Below, piece by piece: positions 22,386-33,519 of a stretch of 64,000 nt of DNA (its first letter is position 1; each line of letters begins with the position of its first letter). The translations under genes were made by a program, and so were the position numbers. Under the pieces are notes generated by a model. That model saw only the letters and a program-made list of their open reading frames with translations. It made no database searches and was not told the origin of the DNA. Source of the stretch: Lucinisca nassula (Eukaryota > Mollusca > Bivalvia > Lucinida > Lucinidae); contig CAUZLF010000262.1 in the NCBI GenBank assembly GCA_963580285.1, forward strand, positions 1-64,000, in the 5' to 3' direction.

Positions 22386-22749
22386 GCACGCACGCACACA
22401 CACAGAGCTGTCACCATGACTTAAACTGCTGCCACCGTGACGACTACAGCTATCACCACGACTGGTACATGTACGTATCACTACCACAGGGACACATTCA
22501 TTTATTGTCATCGCTCTGGTAGCTATTACCAGGACTTAAACAGCTTCCACCATGACTCCTATAGCTATTCCCATTACTCATTATGGTATTAATATGAATA
22601 ATACAGCCATCACCACAACTCAGACAGCTAGCACATTGACTCCTAAAGTTATCACCATGGCTCATACAGCTGCCACTATGATTCATACAGCTGTCCCTAT
22701 GACGTATAAAGCTGTCACAAGACCAATACAGTTGTCACAATGACTATCA

Positions 22750-23095
22750 CAAGAATCACATAGCCCAGATAACCCTGTACACTATGATTTTCTGTTCCGT
22801 GTTGTAGTCCTTGCTTCCAAAGGATTATGATATATGACTTCACCACAGCTTGTATTTTGGGAATGTGTGGCGGTCGTCAAACGTCTCCCTGCCCTTGATC
22901 ATAGTGTGGGTTATATTTTCAAGTCATTTTGGATCATTGATTCCACTGCGAAAATTTGAGAATAGGTGAGGGTCACTGGCTAGGCCTAATTGTGGAAACT
23001 AGCTAGTCTGTCCCAGAAAAACTTGTACACTACGGGTTTCGGTTCCGTATTGTAGCCCTTGCTGCCAAAGGATTGCCCATTATATAGAACATCGT
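22750..23095 (+). repeat. Diverged ~270-bp unit, two partial copies
   Basis: Two degraded versions of the unit at 21.85 kb: the block TTCTGTTCCGTGTTGTAG...CTTCCAAAGGATT at 22.79 kb and again at 23.04 kb, with the GTGGCGGTCGTCAAACGTCTCC block between. It interrupts array A. Confidence 0.5.
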
Positions 23096-23647
23096 ACAGT
23101 TATAACCATGTATCAAATGGCTATCAAGATGTCACCCCCAGCTGCCTTCATAACTCATACAGCTATCATCATGATTCATTTAGCTGTCATCATGACTCAT
23201 TCAGCTATCCACACGAATCATATTGCTATCACGGTTACGCCTGTATTACCTTTGTACATACAGCTATCACCATGACTCATACAACTGTCAACATGACTCA
23301 TGCAGTTACCACAAATGCTCATGCAGCTGTCAAGATTAATCATCAAACTCTCACTATAACTCAAAAAGCCATCACCATGACTCATACAGCTTTCACCATG
23401 AATCATATTTTAGTCTTACTCTTATAATTACTCTTATAGCTATCACCATTTGTTAAACAGCTATCACCACGATTCGTACTGTTGTAATTGTGTGTCATAC
23501 AGCTGTCCCCATGATTCATATACCGTAGCTACCATCATGAATCATATAACTACTCTTATAGCTGCCATCTTGGCTTTGGCTTATACAGATATCAGCATAG
23601 CCCATGCATCTGTCAACAAGGCCATGAATCTGTAAACATGACTTATT

Positions 23648-23895
23648 CAAGGCGGTTCTTCTGTCGTGGTTTATTTTCGTTATGGTTTGTCTTTGGGTGT
23701 TTGTGTCGCTTATATCATTTTATTTTGGATAGCCTATTGGCCATTTTGTGTGAAAGTAACTGTCCTTTTGCCTTGCCGCTATTGATGCTTCCATAAGGGT
23801 CTGTTGTTTCATGTTTGCGTTTCTTTCCCTTTGGTGTCTCTGATGAGAGTTGTAGGTTAATTGTATCGATTCCTGATCATTGCCTCCACTTCTAC
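23648..23895 (+). mobile_element. Retroelement R1 3' end, plus strand
   Basis: Starts abruptly at AAGGCGGTTCTTCTGTCGTG and ends at CTGATCATTGCCTCCACTTC. It is oriented opposite to the copy at 16.2 kb, so array A is bordered by outward-facing R1 ends. Confidence 0.75.
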
Positions 23896-24107
23896 ATTAT
23901 TATGACCAGCTAGTGTACTACAGGAATCTAACAATCTTCAAACCGAATATGCATGTTGGTGAGGTATAGATAAACACATAGTAGTTTTTCATCACTTTTA
24001 GAATATAAAAATATGCAAGTATATAGGTATGACTTTAGCTCTATTGTGATGAATGTTACAAATTTTAAAATTTCTGTAAAATGTATAGATCTGTCCATGT
24101 TCATTAT

Positions 24108-25135
24108 GACCCCAACTTCAAAGAAGTTGGAAGGGCATATTGCTTCTGCTTCGTTCGTCCGTCTGTCCGTCCGTCCGTTACGCTTTTTATGCATAACATA
24201 ACCTAAGAACCTATATGCTAGGGTTTTGAAATTTCATATATGGATACCTCATGGAAAATAAGGTGACGGGTATTATTTTCTCATCCCTATCAAAAGTAAT
24301 TGCCCTTTGAATTTTTCTATTTGATAAAATCTTGTCAGCAGAATATCTCAAAACCTAGAAGAGTTAGAGGCCTTGAAAATTTGTGAATAATTTGGTGGTG
24401 ATGACTAGATGACTTCATTAACTTTTGACTTAATTCCGACAAATACTTCATGAGTTATGGCCCTTTGTTACTTTGGGTATTTGAACATTGTATGCTTTGT
24501 GATGCATAGCGTAACTTAAGAACCATGTATGCTAGGGCTTTGAAATGTAATATATGGATTCCTCATGGAAAGTTAGGAGACGCGATTTTTTTCTCATTCG
24601 GATTATGCCCCTTTCAAGAGTTATTGCCTTGATTTTTATTTTGATAAAATTTTGTCAGCAAAATATCTCAAAATCCATTGAAATTGAAGCTAGAGCCTTG
24701 AAAGTTGGTGAATAGATTTGTGGTAATGAGTTATGACCCGTTGTCACTTTGGACATTTGTACATTGTACCTCTGTATTTTTTGTGATGCATAGCATAACT
24801 TATGAACCGTGTATGCTAGGGTTTTGAAATTTCATATATGATCTTCTCATGGAAAATTAGCAGACACGTGTTTTTTTCTCCTTATCCGGATTATGCCCTT
24901 TTCAAGTGTTATTGCCCTTTGTTTTTTTTTTTTTTTTATAAAATCTTGTCAGCAAAATATCTCAAAAACTATAAGAGCTAGAGCCTTGAAAGTTGGTAAA
25001 TAGATTGGTTGTGATGAGTAGATGACCTGATGAACTTTTGACTAAATTCCGAAAAAATAATTCATGAGTTATGGCCTTTTGTCACTTTGGGTATTTGTAC
25101 ATTGAATGTTTTGTGATGCATAGCATAGCGTAAGA
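24108..25135 (+). repeat. ~310-bp tandem cores with GTCC microsatellite (pearl-like relative)
   Basis: Opens with TTCGTTCGTCCGTCTGTCCG, then three and a fraction copies of a ~285-330-bp core marked by GATGCATAGC...TAAGAACC near 24.19, 24.50, 24.79 and 25.12 kb. Other repeated words are GGGTTTTGAAATTTCATATA and AAATATCTCAAAA. The combination of (ACGG/CCGT)n and tandem cores is the layout of bivalve pearl-type elements. The right end is lost where a tRNA-like unit begins. Confidence 0.6.
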
Positions 25136-25140
25136 AACGT

Positions 25141-25230
25141 GTGCCAGTGGAGTCGATAGAGTGCTGGACTACGAATCAGATGGTCGATTATGAATCAGAG
25201 GGTCGTGAGTTCAAACGCCGGTGGAGGAAT
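25141..25230 (+). repeat. tRNA-like SINE head followed by T-rich tract
   Basis: A-box-like GTGGAGTCGATAGAGTGC and B-box-like GTCGTGAGTTCAAACGCC. The middle block GAATCAGATGGTCGATTAT / GAATCAGAGGGTCG is partly duplicated, which breaks a normal tRNA fold. Not a functional tRNA gene. Confidence 0.5.
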
Positions 25231-25349
25231 GGAAATGTGTTCTTTTTTTTTTCTTCTTTTCTTTTTTTCTTCATAAACACACATAAACAGTTATCATCTC
25301 CCTCGCACAACCAAGCTGTTAGGGGTGGGGATATTGCATTTATACATGA

Positions 25350-25710
25350 ATACCTGTGTGTGCGTGTGCATGCATCAAGCATGTGTGCATGTATGCGTGC
25401 CTGCATGTGTGAGTGCATACATGCATGTATGTGTGCATGCTTGCATGAGTGTGTGTATGCATGCTTGCAAGAGTGTATGTGTGCATGCATGTGTGCTTGC
25501 ATGCATGCTTGCGTGAGTGTATGCACACTCATGTACATGCTGTATGTATGTGTGCATGCAAGAGTGCATGCATGCATTTGTGTGTGCGCATGCAAGCGTG
25601 TGTGTACATGCATATGTGTTTGTGCATAGATGCATGTTTGTGTGCATGTGTGTGTGTATGCGTACATGTATGCATGTGTACATGTGTGCACGTTTGCATG
25701 ACTCGCACCC
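25350..25710. repeat. Degenerate GTGCATG(C)AT microsatellite
   Basis: About 360 bases built almost entirely of TGTG and GCATGCATGT words. Frames stay open on both strands and give Cys/His/Met-rich pseudo-peptides. Alternating purine-pyrimidine sequence of this kind can adopt Z-DNA in vitro; no role can be claimed. Confidence 0.8.
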
Positions 25711-26009
25711 TCTCAAAAATGACCATAAGTATCTGTCAATCTTTTATATTTAAATTGTGATGGAATTTTTCCTTGTGTTTCAGAATCAACATCGAGGGGA
25801 AGAAGAAAAGTAAAAGACGTTAAAGGCTGGAAGCAGTGAAATGAATTATAATTAAGAAATAAATGAAATATTGTCTGGCAACGAAATTCAGTTGTTTTCT
25901 TTCTTACTTTCAGTTTTTTTTGTCATGCCTGCTTTTAACATGGCACGACTTAGGGACCTATTTTTCTGTCCATTTGTTTGTTCATCCACCAGCACACAAA
26001 ATAGATGTG

Positions 26010-26120
26010 AAGGCAATGATCAGGAATCGACAAATAAACCCACAAAATTGGAAGCAACGTCTCCAAAATAATCTTTTCAGTGTTGACGGGGACGTTAAAC
26101 TTCAAATCAAACAAACAGCC
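26010..26120 (+). repeat. R1-tail / SINE-A chimera, truncated
   Basis: Complement of the R1 3' terminus (GTGAAGGCAATGATCAGGAA) fused to the 3' third of SINE-A (ACAAAATTGGAAGCAACGTC to AAACTTCAAATCAAACAAAC). The same kind of fusion, R1 terminus antisense next to SINE-A, is at 28.84 kb and in the right arm at 62.91 kb. Confidence 0.6.
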
Positions 26121-26675
26121 TATAAATTCTCTGAGGGACTTACAAATTAAATTTTGCAAGTCCCAAGACTCACCATTATTTCGAAATACTTAGGAAAACT
26201 GTGTTTTGTACAAATAATTTTGCAGTGGAACTTATAGATTGGGACATAGCGAGTTCACAGGACTCATTAGAAAAATGTGAATAGATCACCAATATGTTTA
26301 TAACCAGTGCAAGTATAGTGAACATTCGTCTTTTAGAAACTGACAACGGTCCTTAGATAAGCAGAAGAGGGCGAGATGCTATAGAACATAGTTCGTGATC
26401 AAGATCACTTGCAAGAAACATCCTCAGCCTAGAGATGATCAATCCCACGAGCTGATCATTAGTAACTTGCGCATTCAACTGAGCCACTGAGATACTTTAT
26501 GGTCACAAAGCTGCTGTTGAAATAAATTAGGCCTATACTGTTAAAACAAACTAATAAGTCCGGGAAATGCATATCCATTTAGACACCACTTCATACAGAT
26601 GAAAGTAGGGTTGGCAAGGGCATACATTTTTACCATATTCTTACCCACAGCATAGACGTACTACGTACTCATTAT

Positions 26676-27664
26676 ACCCCCGGTATACGAGGTATGCTAT
26701 GGGGTATAATGCTTTCGTCCTGCCGTTCGTCCGTCCGTCTTTCCGTCTGTCAGCACCAACAAATGGATAGTTAGGTGGCTATGTAAATGGACAGAATCAA
26801 TGTAAGTCAATGGGATTTATTCCGTTAGACACCGAAAATACTTCTTTTCTGTGGCTAAAAGTAGCCACTTAAGTATCGATCCTGCCAAAAATAGCCACAT
26901 AACTATCCATTTGTGAGAACGTCCGTCCGTCCATCTGTCCGCCCGATGTCCGTCCATCCTTCTTCCTTCCGTTAACATTGTGGTTAAAGTTTTGCGTCAT
27001 AGTTTCTAAGAGATTATATCTTCTGAACCCTTTGATAGATTTAGTTGATTATTACACTGAAGTTATATACTGGTCTAAAGATATCATTGATGCATGTCCC
27101 AGCCCCACAGTGACCTTGAGGTCAAGGTCAAAGACTTAAAAAGTTTGCATTTGGTTAAAGTTTTATGACAAAGTTTATAGATGCCTGTATGTTCTAAACT
27201 CTAACACAAATTCAGTAGATACTTGCATCATAGTTGCAAACCAGTCCAAAGATTTCGTTATGTTTGTCCCTTCCCCCACCCAAGGTGATCTCAAGGTCAC
27301 AGACTTAGAAATTTTACATTTGTTTAAAGTTTTATGACAAAGTTTATAGATGCCTGTATGTTCTATACTCTAAGATAAATTCAATATATACTTGCATCGA
27401 GTTTGCTTACCAGAACAAAGATTTTATTGATGCATATCCCACCCTGCTGCTTCAGTAACATTGATGCCCCCAACCCTTCAGTAACTTTGATGCCCTCACT
27501 CGGTGGTCCATTTAGAATTTTTATGTTTGGTTTAGCTTTTACAAGCACATATATAGATTCTTATAGCTTCTTGACTTCTTCATTCATATTACATACAAGC
27601 TCAAAAGCTATATTAGAGGGTGGCGCTGGCCTGGGGTATACGTGACCCACTGGTCGTTTTCTCT
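26676..27664 (-). mobile_element. Insertion private to left arm: GTCC-containing tandem element
   Basis: The right arm runs straight from ACTCATTA to TGCTTCGAACAG where the left arm holds ~990 extra bases. The insert begins at ACCCCCGGTATACGAGG, has CGTTCGTCCGTCCGTC near its left end, two to three ~190-bp internal repeats marked by GTTTATAGATGCCTGTATGT, and ends near GGGGTATACGTGACCC. GGTATACG/CGTATACC near both ends suggests subterminal inverted repeats. No coding capacity. Confidence 0.65.
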
Positions 27665-27888
27665 AACTGCTTCGAAGAGTTTGTTCTAATGAACACCATT
27701 TATCTAAATTTGAACCAGAAGTAAGAAAAGTGTCACAAACTTCCATAGATGGAGAAAAATTGACAGAAAGCTGTGTAAGATGTGTGTGTTTTCATAATGG
27801 GTCCCATTGACAGAAGTACTGAATTGAAGAGCTACTACATTTTCCAATGTTTTATAATGTTATTAAAATTGTGATTAAAGCATCAAAA

Positions 27889-28496
27889 CTAGATGGCGCA
27901 GTCGATGGTATACCATTGCAAATACTCGATTTTTCTGTGAATAACACTAAAGATATGGCAATGTCATACTTTTTTACCTTTGACCCTGGGGCCATGTTGA
28001 GGTCGAGGTCACACGAAAAGTATTCCAATATGTTCTACATTCCAAGGGCTATCCAATAATCAATTTTCGGCAGTGCAATCCCAACAGGTTAGAAGATATG
28101 ATAAAGTCCTACTTTTTGACCTTGGACCAATGGGGCCATGTTGGGGTCAAGGTCACACGAAAAGTATTCCAATATGTTCTACATTCCAAGGGCTATCCAA
28201 TAATCAAGTTTCGGAAGTGCAATCCCAACAGTTTAGAAGATATGATAATGTCCTGCTTTATGACCTTTGCCCTTGGGGGCCATGTTGGGGTCAAGGTCAC
28301 AAAAATGTAGCCCACTGCCATCTACATACCATGTACTATCCACATGCAAAGTTTCAAAAGTGTAACTTCAGTGGTTGCAGAGGAGATCCATTTACAAGAA
28401 ACGTGACGGACGGACAGACAGACGGACGGACAGACGCTGACTCAACTCTGGTACAAAAACAATATACCAGATTTTTCTTCGAAAAAGCGGGTATAA
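27889..28496 (+). mobile_element. Insertion private to left arm: ACGG-containing pearl-like element
   Basis: Inserted between CATCAAAA and CATTGATGAA; the right arm has the uninterrupted site. It contains two and a half tandem ~130-bp cores (GGGGCCATGTTGGGGTCAAG, CGAAAAGTATTCCAATATG) and closes with GTGACGGACGGACAGACAGA. That ACGG tract after tandem cores is the hallmark of pearl-type elements in bivalves. Confidence 0.7.
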
Positions 28497-28545
28497 TATC
28501 ATTGATGAAATCATTCGCAAATGTAAGCAGAGAAACGTTTGATAA

Positions 28546-28747
28546 TTAAGGCGTAACTATACCTAATTTAGTGACACAGAGGCCTTTCTGATATTTAATT
28601 TTCATCAGTGTGTAACAACCCCAAAGTTCTGAAACCGAAACGGATGATGGACAAGACCCGGCAAACACAGCACATCCCCTCCGAGCACACACCGACCGAC
28701 GTAGCTCGTGAGACAGGTCAACTTGAGGCATCAGGCAAGAGACACCC
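28546..28747. mobile_element. 202-bp insertion private to left arm, 7-bp duplication
   Basis: Flanked by TTGATAA at 28539-28545 and 28748-28754; the right arm has a single TTGTTAA there. The insert (TTAAGGCGTAACTATACC to GGCAAGAGACACCC) is GC-richer than its surroundings and matches nothing else in the window. A short open frame crosses it but also runs beyond its ends, so coding is not supported. Confidence 0.6.
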
Positions 28748-28839
28748 TTGATAAATGACGTTTTTGAAACATTGCGGAAATATTCGCACAATAAAATGAC
28801 GTCTGTAAACGTGTTAGAAACGTCAATGGAATCGAACTG

Positions 28840-29070
28840 AAGGCAATGATCAGGAATCGATGCAATTACGGCTTACCGCTTAGAAGATCTAAACCTTTCC
28901 AGGAAAAGTGGTGCGAGACGGACCGTCTTTTAAACCCTTGCGGTTTCTTTGGGCGCTAGGCCTTTAGATGTCAGTTTATCTCAGTGTCAGGTAAAATCCC
29001 TCAAAATAGAAAGCAACCCCTAAATCTCCTAAATGGTGTTGCCTGGGACGTAAAAACCAAAGACAAACAA
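28840..29070 (+). repeat. R1-tail / SINE-A chimera shared by both arms
   Basis: Antisense R1 terminus GGCAATGATCAGGAATCGAT followed by a diverged SINE-A (CGCTTAGAAGATCTAAACC, TGCGGTTTCTTTGGGCG, GGGACGTAAAAACC tail). It is the last non-satellite sequence before array B. The right-arm copy is split by a pearl-like element. Confidence 0.7.
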
Positions 29071-30678
29071 ATCTCAGCTATTGCCACAGTTAATATGGCT
29101 ATGATCTTAGTCGCACAGCTATCATCACAGGAAGAACGACTGTCAACTGAGTCATATACATATATGTCTACACAGTTGAGTTTCACAGCTATCACCACAG
29201 GTAATGAGGCTGTTCCCTGAGTTATACGGCTGTCACCACAGGTTGAATTGCCAGGTAGAATGGCTATCCCAACTGATGCCGTACACAGCTTTTAGATTAA
29301 TATTTTGGCTTGTATGGCTTTGAACTTATTCTCACAGATATCACCGCATGAAATATGGCTAGCAACTGAGTTTCACAGCTATCACCACAGGTGATATGAC
29401 TTGAACCCCAGTTTCACTGCTATCACCACAGGTTATATGACTAACTCTTCAGTTTTACAAATGTCACCACAGGTTATTGATCAATGGCCTCTGTCTCACA
29501 AAAGTCGCAATGGGTAGTATGGTTCCTAGAGTTTCACAACTATCAACAAAGTCAATATTGCTATCACCCGAGTTTTTCAGGGGTCACCACAACACGGCAG
29601 GTAATATGGCTATCACCTCAGTTCCACAACTGTCACCTTGTATATTATAGCAATAACTTCAGTTTCACCGCTGTCACTAGAGGTATTATGATTATCACCT
29701 TAGTTTCACAACTATCACCACAAGAAATATGACTAACACCTGGCTTTCTCAGCTTTCCTTCACAGCAGGTAGTATGGCTATCACCAGAATATTCATATAT
29801 ATCGCCAAAGGTTATTTCGCTATCACCTCAGTTTACAGCTGTCACCATAGGTAATAATTATAGCAATCAATTATGTTTCACCTTTTCACAACAGGCAGTA
29901 TGGTTATCGGACGAATTTCAAAGCTATCACTGCAGGTAACATGGCTATCACCTAAGTTTAACAGCTGTCACCACAGTTCATATTGTTTTCACCAGAGTTT
30001 CACAGCTATCACCATAGGTAATATGGCTATAACCTCCGTTTCATAGCTGTCATCTCAGGAAATATGGCTATCGCCTAAGCTTCACAACAAGAAATATGAC
30101 TATCGCCTGATTTTCACAGCTATCATCGCAGGTAATACGGTTATCGCCTGTGTTTTACAGCTGTCAACAAAGGTAATATAGCAATCGCATCTGTTCATAG
30201 CTGTCACTAAATTGAGTATGGATATCACCTGAGTTTCCCAGCTGTCACCACAGGTAGTAAGGCTATTACACCTGAGCAGGTAATATGGCTTTAACAGCTG
30301 CCACAACGGGCAATATGGCTGTCACCTCAGTTTCATATCTTTCACCTCGGGTAACATGGCTGTCACCTGTATTACACAAGAAGTACTAGGACTATCACCT
30401 GAATTTTACACCTGTCATTAACGGTAATATACATATCACCTCGGTTTGGCAGCTGTCACCACAAGTAGTGCAGCAGTCACCTCTATCACCGCAGGCTATA
30501 TATGGCCGCTACCTGAATAACAGTTACCACTATATATAATATGGCTATCACCGCAGTTTCACAGCTGTAACCCCAGGTAGTAAGGCTTTCAGATTAGTCT
30601 TACAGATATCACCACAGGTAATATGGCCATCACCTGAGTTTCCAGTTTCACAGCTGTCATCACATGTGATGTGACCTA

Positions 30679-31025
30679 ATGCGGACTTACGATTATTTGT
30701 CTAAACCATAAAAGAACCAAAGCCATGTACAATCGATTTAAGCCCCCGAGTGGAAGACTTTTGCTGACCGTTCCAAGGCGGTTCTTCTGTTGTGGTTTAT
30801 TTTTGTTATATTGCGTCTTTGCATGTATGTATTGCTTATGTCTTTTTATTATCTACAGCTGTGTGGCCATTTTGTGTGAAAGAAAATGTGATTTTGGCTA
30901 TCCGCTTGTGATGTTTTCATTAGGGTTTAGCTATTTTATATTCGTATTTCATTCCCATTGGTTTCTCTGTTAGGAGATTTTGGGTAATTGAATTCGTTCC
31001 TGATCATTGCCTTCACCTCTATTTT
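30679..31025 (+). mobile_element. Retroelement R1 3' end shared by both arms
   Basis: ATGCGGACTT, ATCGATTTAAGCCCCCGAG, CCGTTCCAAGGCGGTTCTTC and the terminal TTGCCTTCACCTCTATTTTT. The same insertion with the same flanks (AAACACCTCAGTTT side) is found reversed at 56.95-57.31 kb, so it predates the inverted duplication. Confidence 0.8.
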
Positions 31026-31642
31026 TAAACCAAATTTCACAGCTACCACCAAAGGTGGTATGACAAACACCTCAGTTTTACAACTGTCACCACAGATTAT
31101 TAAGCAATGACCTCCGTTTCACAAATGTCAGAACAGGGAGTGTGGTTATCGCAGGTAGTATGGTTATCACCTGGCCGTATCGCTATCACATCAGACTGAT
31201 AGCTATCACCAAAGATAATATAGCAATCCACTGTGTTTCACACTTGTCACAACATGTAGAATGGTTATCACCTGAGTTTCACAGCTATCACTACAGGTAA
31301 CATGGCTGTTACCTCAGTTTAACAGTTGTAACCACAGGTTATATTGCTGTCAACTGAGTTTCACAGCTATCACCAGAGGTAATATGGCTATCACCTCCAT
31401 TTCACAGCTGTCACGACAGGAACTATGACTATCATCTGAGCTTCCCACAAAAAATAAGAATCACCTGAATTTCAGAGCTATCGTTACAGGCAATACGGCT
31501 ATCATCTCGGTTGACATCTGTCACAACAGGTAATACAACAATCACCTCTGTTTCACAACTGTCACTTCAACTAGGATGGTTTACACCTGATTTACCCCGC
31601 TGTCACAACAGGTAGTAATTAATGCTATCACAGGAGTTCACA

Positions 31643-31837
31643 GGTTTTTGTTTGCATTCGAGTTTAATGGCCAAATCAACACTATTTTGTCATTTTTGAG
31701 CCAGTCAGGTTACCTATCCAGACTTTTCCTGGAAAGAATGACCGTAGAAAAGATTTCATGATCAATCTCCACGATAGAATACTGCCAACCCCGGCAAGTA
31801 TCAAACTCGCGTACTTCTGATCACCAGTCAGACGCAT
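31643..31837 (-). repeat. SINE family C copy 2, internally deleted, shared by both arms
   Basis: Same tail and head as the 14.2-kb copy, inserted in array B at the point equivalent to 55.51-55.79 kb in the right arm. It is ~85 bases shorter than its partner because the CTAAGC...TGACAACTGCCC section is missing. Confidence 0.75.
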
Positions 31838-33519
31838 CACCGCCGGTAATATGGCTATAACCTCCGTTTTACTGCTACCACCACAGGTTATAAGACTGTC
31901 ACTTCAGTTTCGCATCTTACACCTCAGGTAATATGGCTATCACCTGAATTTCACAAGAAGCAGTATGACTATCATCTGAGTTGCACAGCTAGCATTACAG
32001 GTTATATGCCTGTCACCTCATTTGGACAGCTTCCACCACAGGTAATACAGCAGTCAAGTCTGTTTCACAGCTATTACCATAGCTTGTTTGGCTATCCCCT
32101 TAGCTTGACAGCTATTCCCAGAGGCTATATGGCCATCATCTGAGTAGCAGTTACCACTGCAGTATTATGGCTATCATTTCAGTTTCACAAATGTCGCCAT
32201 AGGTGGTTAGGCTTTCAAATAAGTCTCACAGATATCACCACAGGTAACATGGCTATCACGTGATTTTTCAAATTTCACAGCTGTCATCACAGGTAATATG
32301 GCTATGACCCCAGGTAGTATGGTTATCGCCAGAGTTTAACAGCCATCGCAGAATTATAAATAACCTGTGGTGATAGCCATCACCTCAATTTCTTAGCTTT
32401 CATCACATCACCACAGGTTATATGGCTATCACTTAAGTTTCACAGCTGTCGACACATATTATGTAGCAATAATTTCAGTTTCACCGCTGTCACTATAGGT
32501 AGTATGGCTATCATTTTAGTTTTCAGCTATCACAGCAAGTTATATGGCTATTACCTGACTTTCTCAGCTTTCCTTCACAAAAGTAAGATCGCTATCACCT
32601 CAGTTTGACAGTCGTCACCACAGGTAATACAGCAGTCAACTATGATTAATAATTGTCACAACAGCTAGTATGGTTATCACCCGAGTTTCAGAGTTGTCCC
32701 TACAGGTAACAACGATATCACCTCAGGTTATATTGCTATCATCTGAGTCCCATAGCCATAAATGTATGTAATATGGCTATCACCTCAATTTCACATTGTC
32801 ACCTCAGGAAATATGGCTTTCACTAGAGCTTCACAACACGAAATGTGAAATTGTGCTGAAATCAACATAACATATTGAAAAGCTGTTAAACTGTGGTGAT
32901 GCTGAGTTACCTGTTGTGATGCCGCGTTGACACTATAACATGCAATGATAATCTGTGAAACAGCGGTGATGGACATTTGGACAGCTGTGAAACGGTGCTG
33001 AATTATAAATAACCCGTGGTGGTAGCTGTAAGACAGTGGTCATAGCCACATAACTTTCGGTTACAGCTGTGAAATTGTGCTGAAATCTGATTAATCTGTG
33101 GTGATACCTGCCAAAATTTGGTGAGAGCCAAGTATCTGTGTTACAGCTGTGAAAAAGTGCTGAAATCTTTAATCTGTGGTGACAGCTGTGAAACTGTGGT
33201 GACAGCTATGTTATCTGTTGTGAAACTGTGCTGAAATAAAAAAAAAAAACATTTTGTGAAAGCTATAAACCTGTGGTGATGCCGAGTTATCTGTTGTGAT
33301 TGCGAGTTTTCCGTTGTGACAATTATAAAACTATACTGGAGACTAAATAACCTGTGGTGATATCTGTGAAACAGCGGTGATGGCAATTTAACCTGTGGTG
33401 ACAGCTATGAAACGATGCAGAATTATAAATAACCTGTGGTGATAGCTGTGAAACTGTGGTGCTAGTCGCGTGGCATGTGATGGCAGCTGTGGAACTGCTG
33501 AATTCAAAAACACCAACCG

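Larger units (their letters stand above)
16545..23640 (+). repeat. Minisatellite array A, 21-bp unit CAGCTGTCACCATGACTCATA
   Basis: About 7 kb of degenerate 21-base units of the form CAGCTRTCACCATGACTCATA. By length, minus insertions, there should be roughly 250-300 copies; I did not count them. Unit length is divisible by three and the unit has no stop in several frames, so long repetitive reading frames (MTHTAVT on the plus strand, SCMSHGD on the minus) appear by chance on both strands. Larger blocks repeat at about 1.6-1.9 kb (higher-order repeats). Every unit contains the E-box CAGCTG or CAGCTA; whether anything binds it is unknown. R1 3' ends in opposite orientations border it on both sides. 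Confidence 0.85.
26210..32840 (+). repeat. Left arm of a large inverted repeat
   Basis: Reverse complement of 54777-64000, allowing for insertions private to each arm. Shared landmarks in order: ACAAATAATTTTGCAGTGGA, GATCACCA(A/G)TATG, CAGATGAAAGTAGGGTTG (empty SINE site), TGACAGAAGTACTGAATTGA, the R1-tail/SINE-A chimera, the start of the 41-bp array, an R1 3' end, a SINE-C copy, and array units up to TTCACAACACGAAAT. Identity looks like 85-90% by eye in the unique parts. The left limit is set only by the right edge of the window, so the arm may extend further left. Confidence 0.85.
29071..32845 (+). repeat. Minisatellite array B, 41-bp unit, plus orientation
   Basis: Unit is a dimer of two half-units, CAGCTATCACCACAGGTAATA and TGGCTATCACCTGAGTTTCA (about 41 bases), heavily diverged. 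Each half contains GCTATCACC, the core also found in array A, so the two arrays probably share an ancestor. Orientation reverses at about 32845. Interrupted by an R1 3' end, a SINE-C copy and a ~30-base inverted patch near 32.35 kb. Confidence 0.85.

Noticed and set aside
16545..23640. CRISPR-like array of regular short repeats
   Set aside because: No unique spacers; unit to unit the whole 21 bases are repeated with random divergence, and the context is eukaryotic satellite DNA.
25188..25760. Overlapping Cys/Met/His-rich frames of 60-167 residues
   Set aside because: All come from a GTGCATG microsatellite open on both strands; low complexity, not a metallothionein-like gene.
28546..28791. 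81-residue minus-strand frame
   Set aside because: It spans a 202-bp insertion plus flank that is non-coding in the other arm; no recognised domain.
32846..32846. Satellite orientation switch taken alone as evidence of a palindrome
   Set aside because: Not sufficient by itself, because the loop and right arm have the same orientation. The inverted repeat is argued from unique DNA and shared insertions in the arms.
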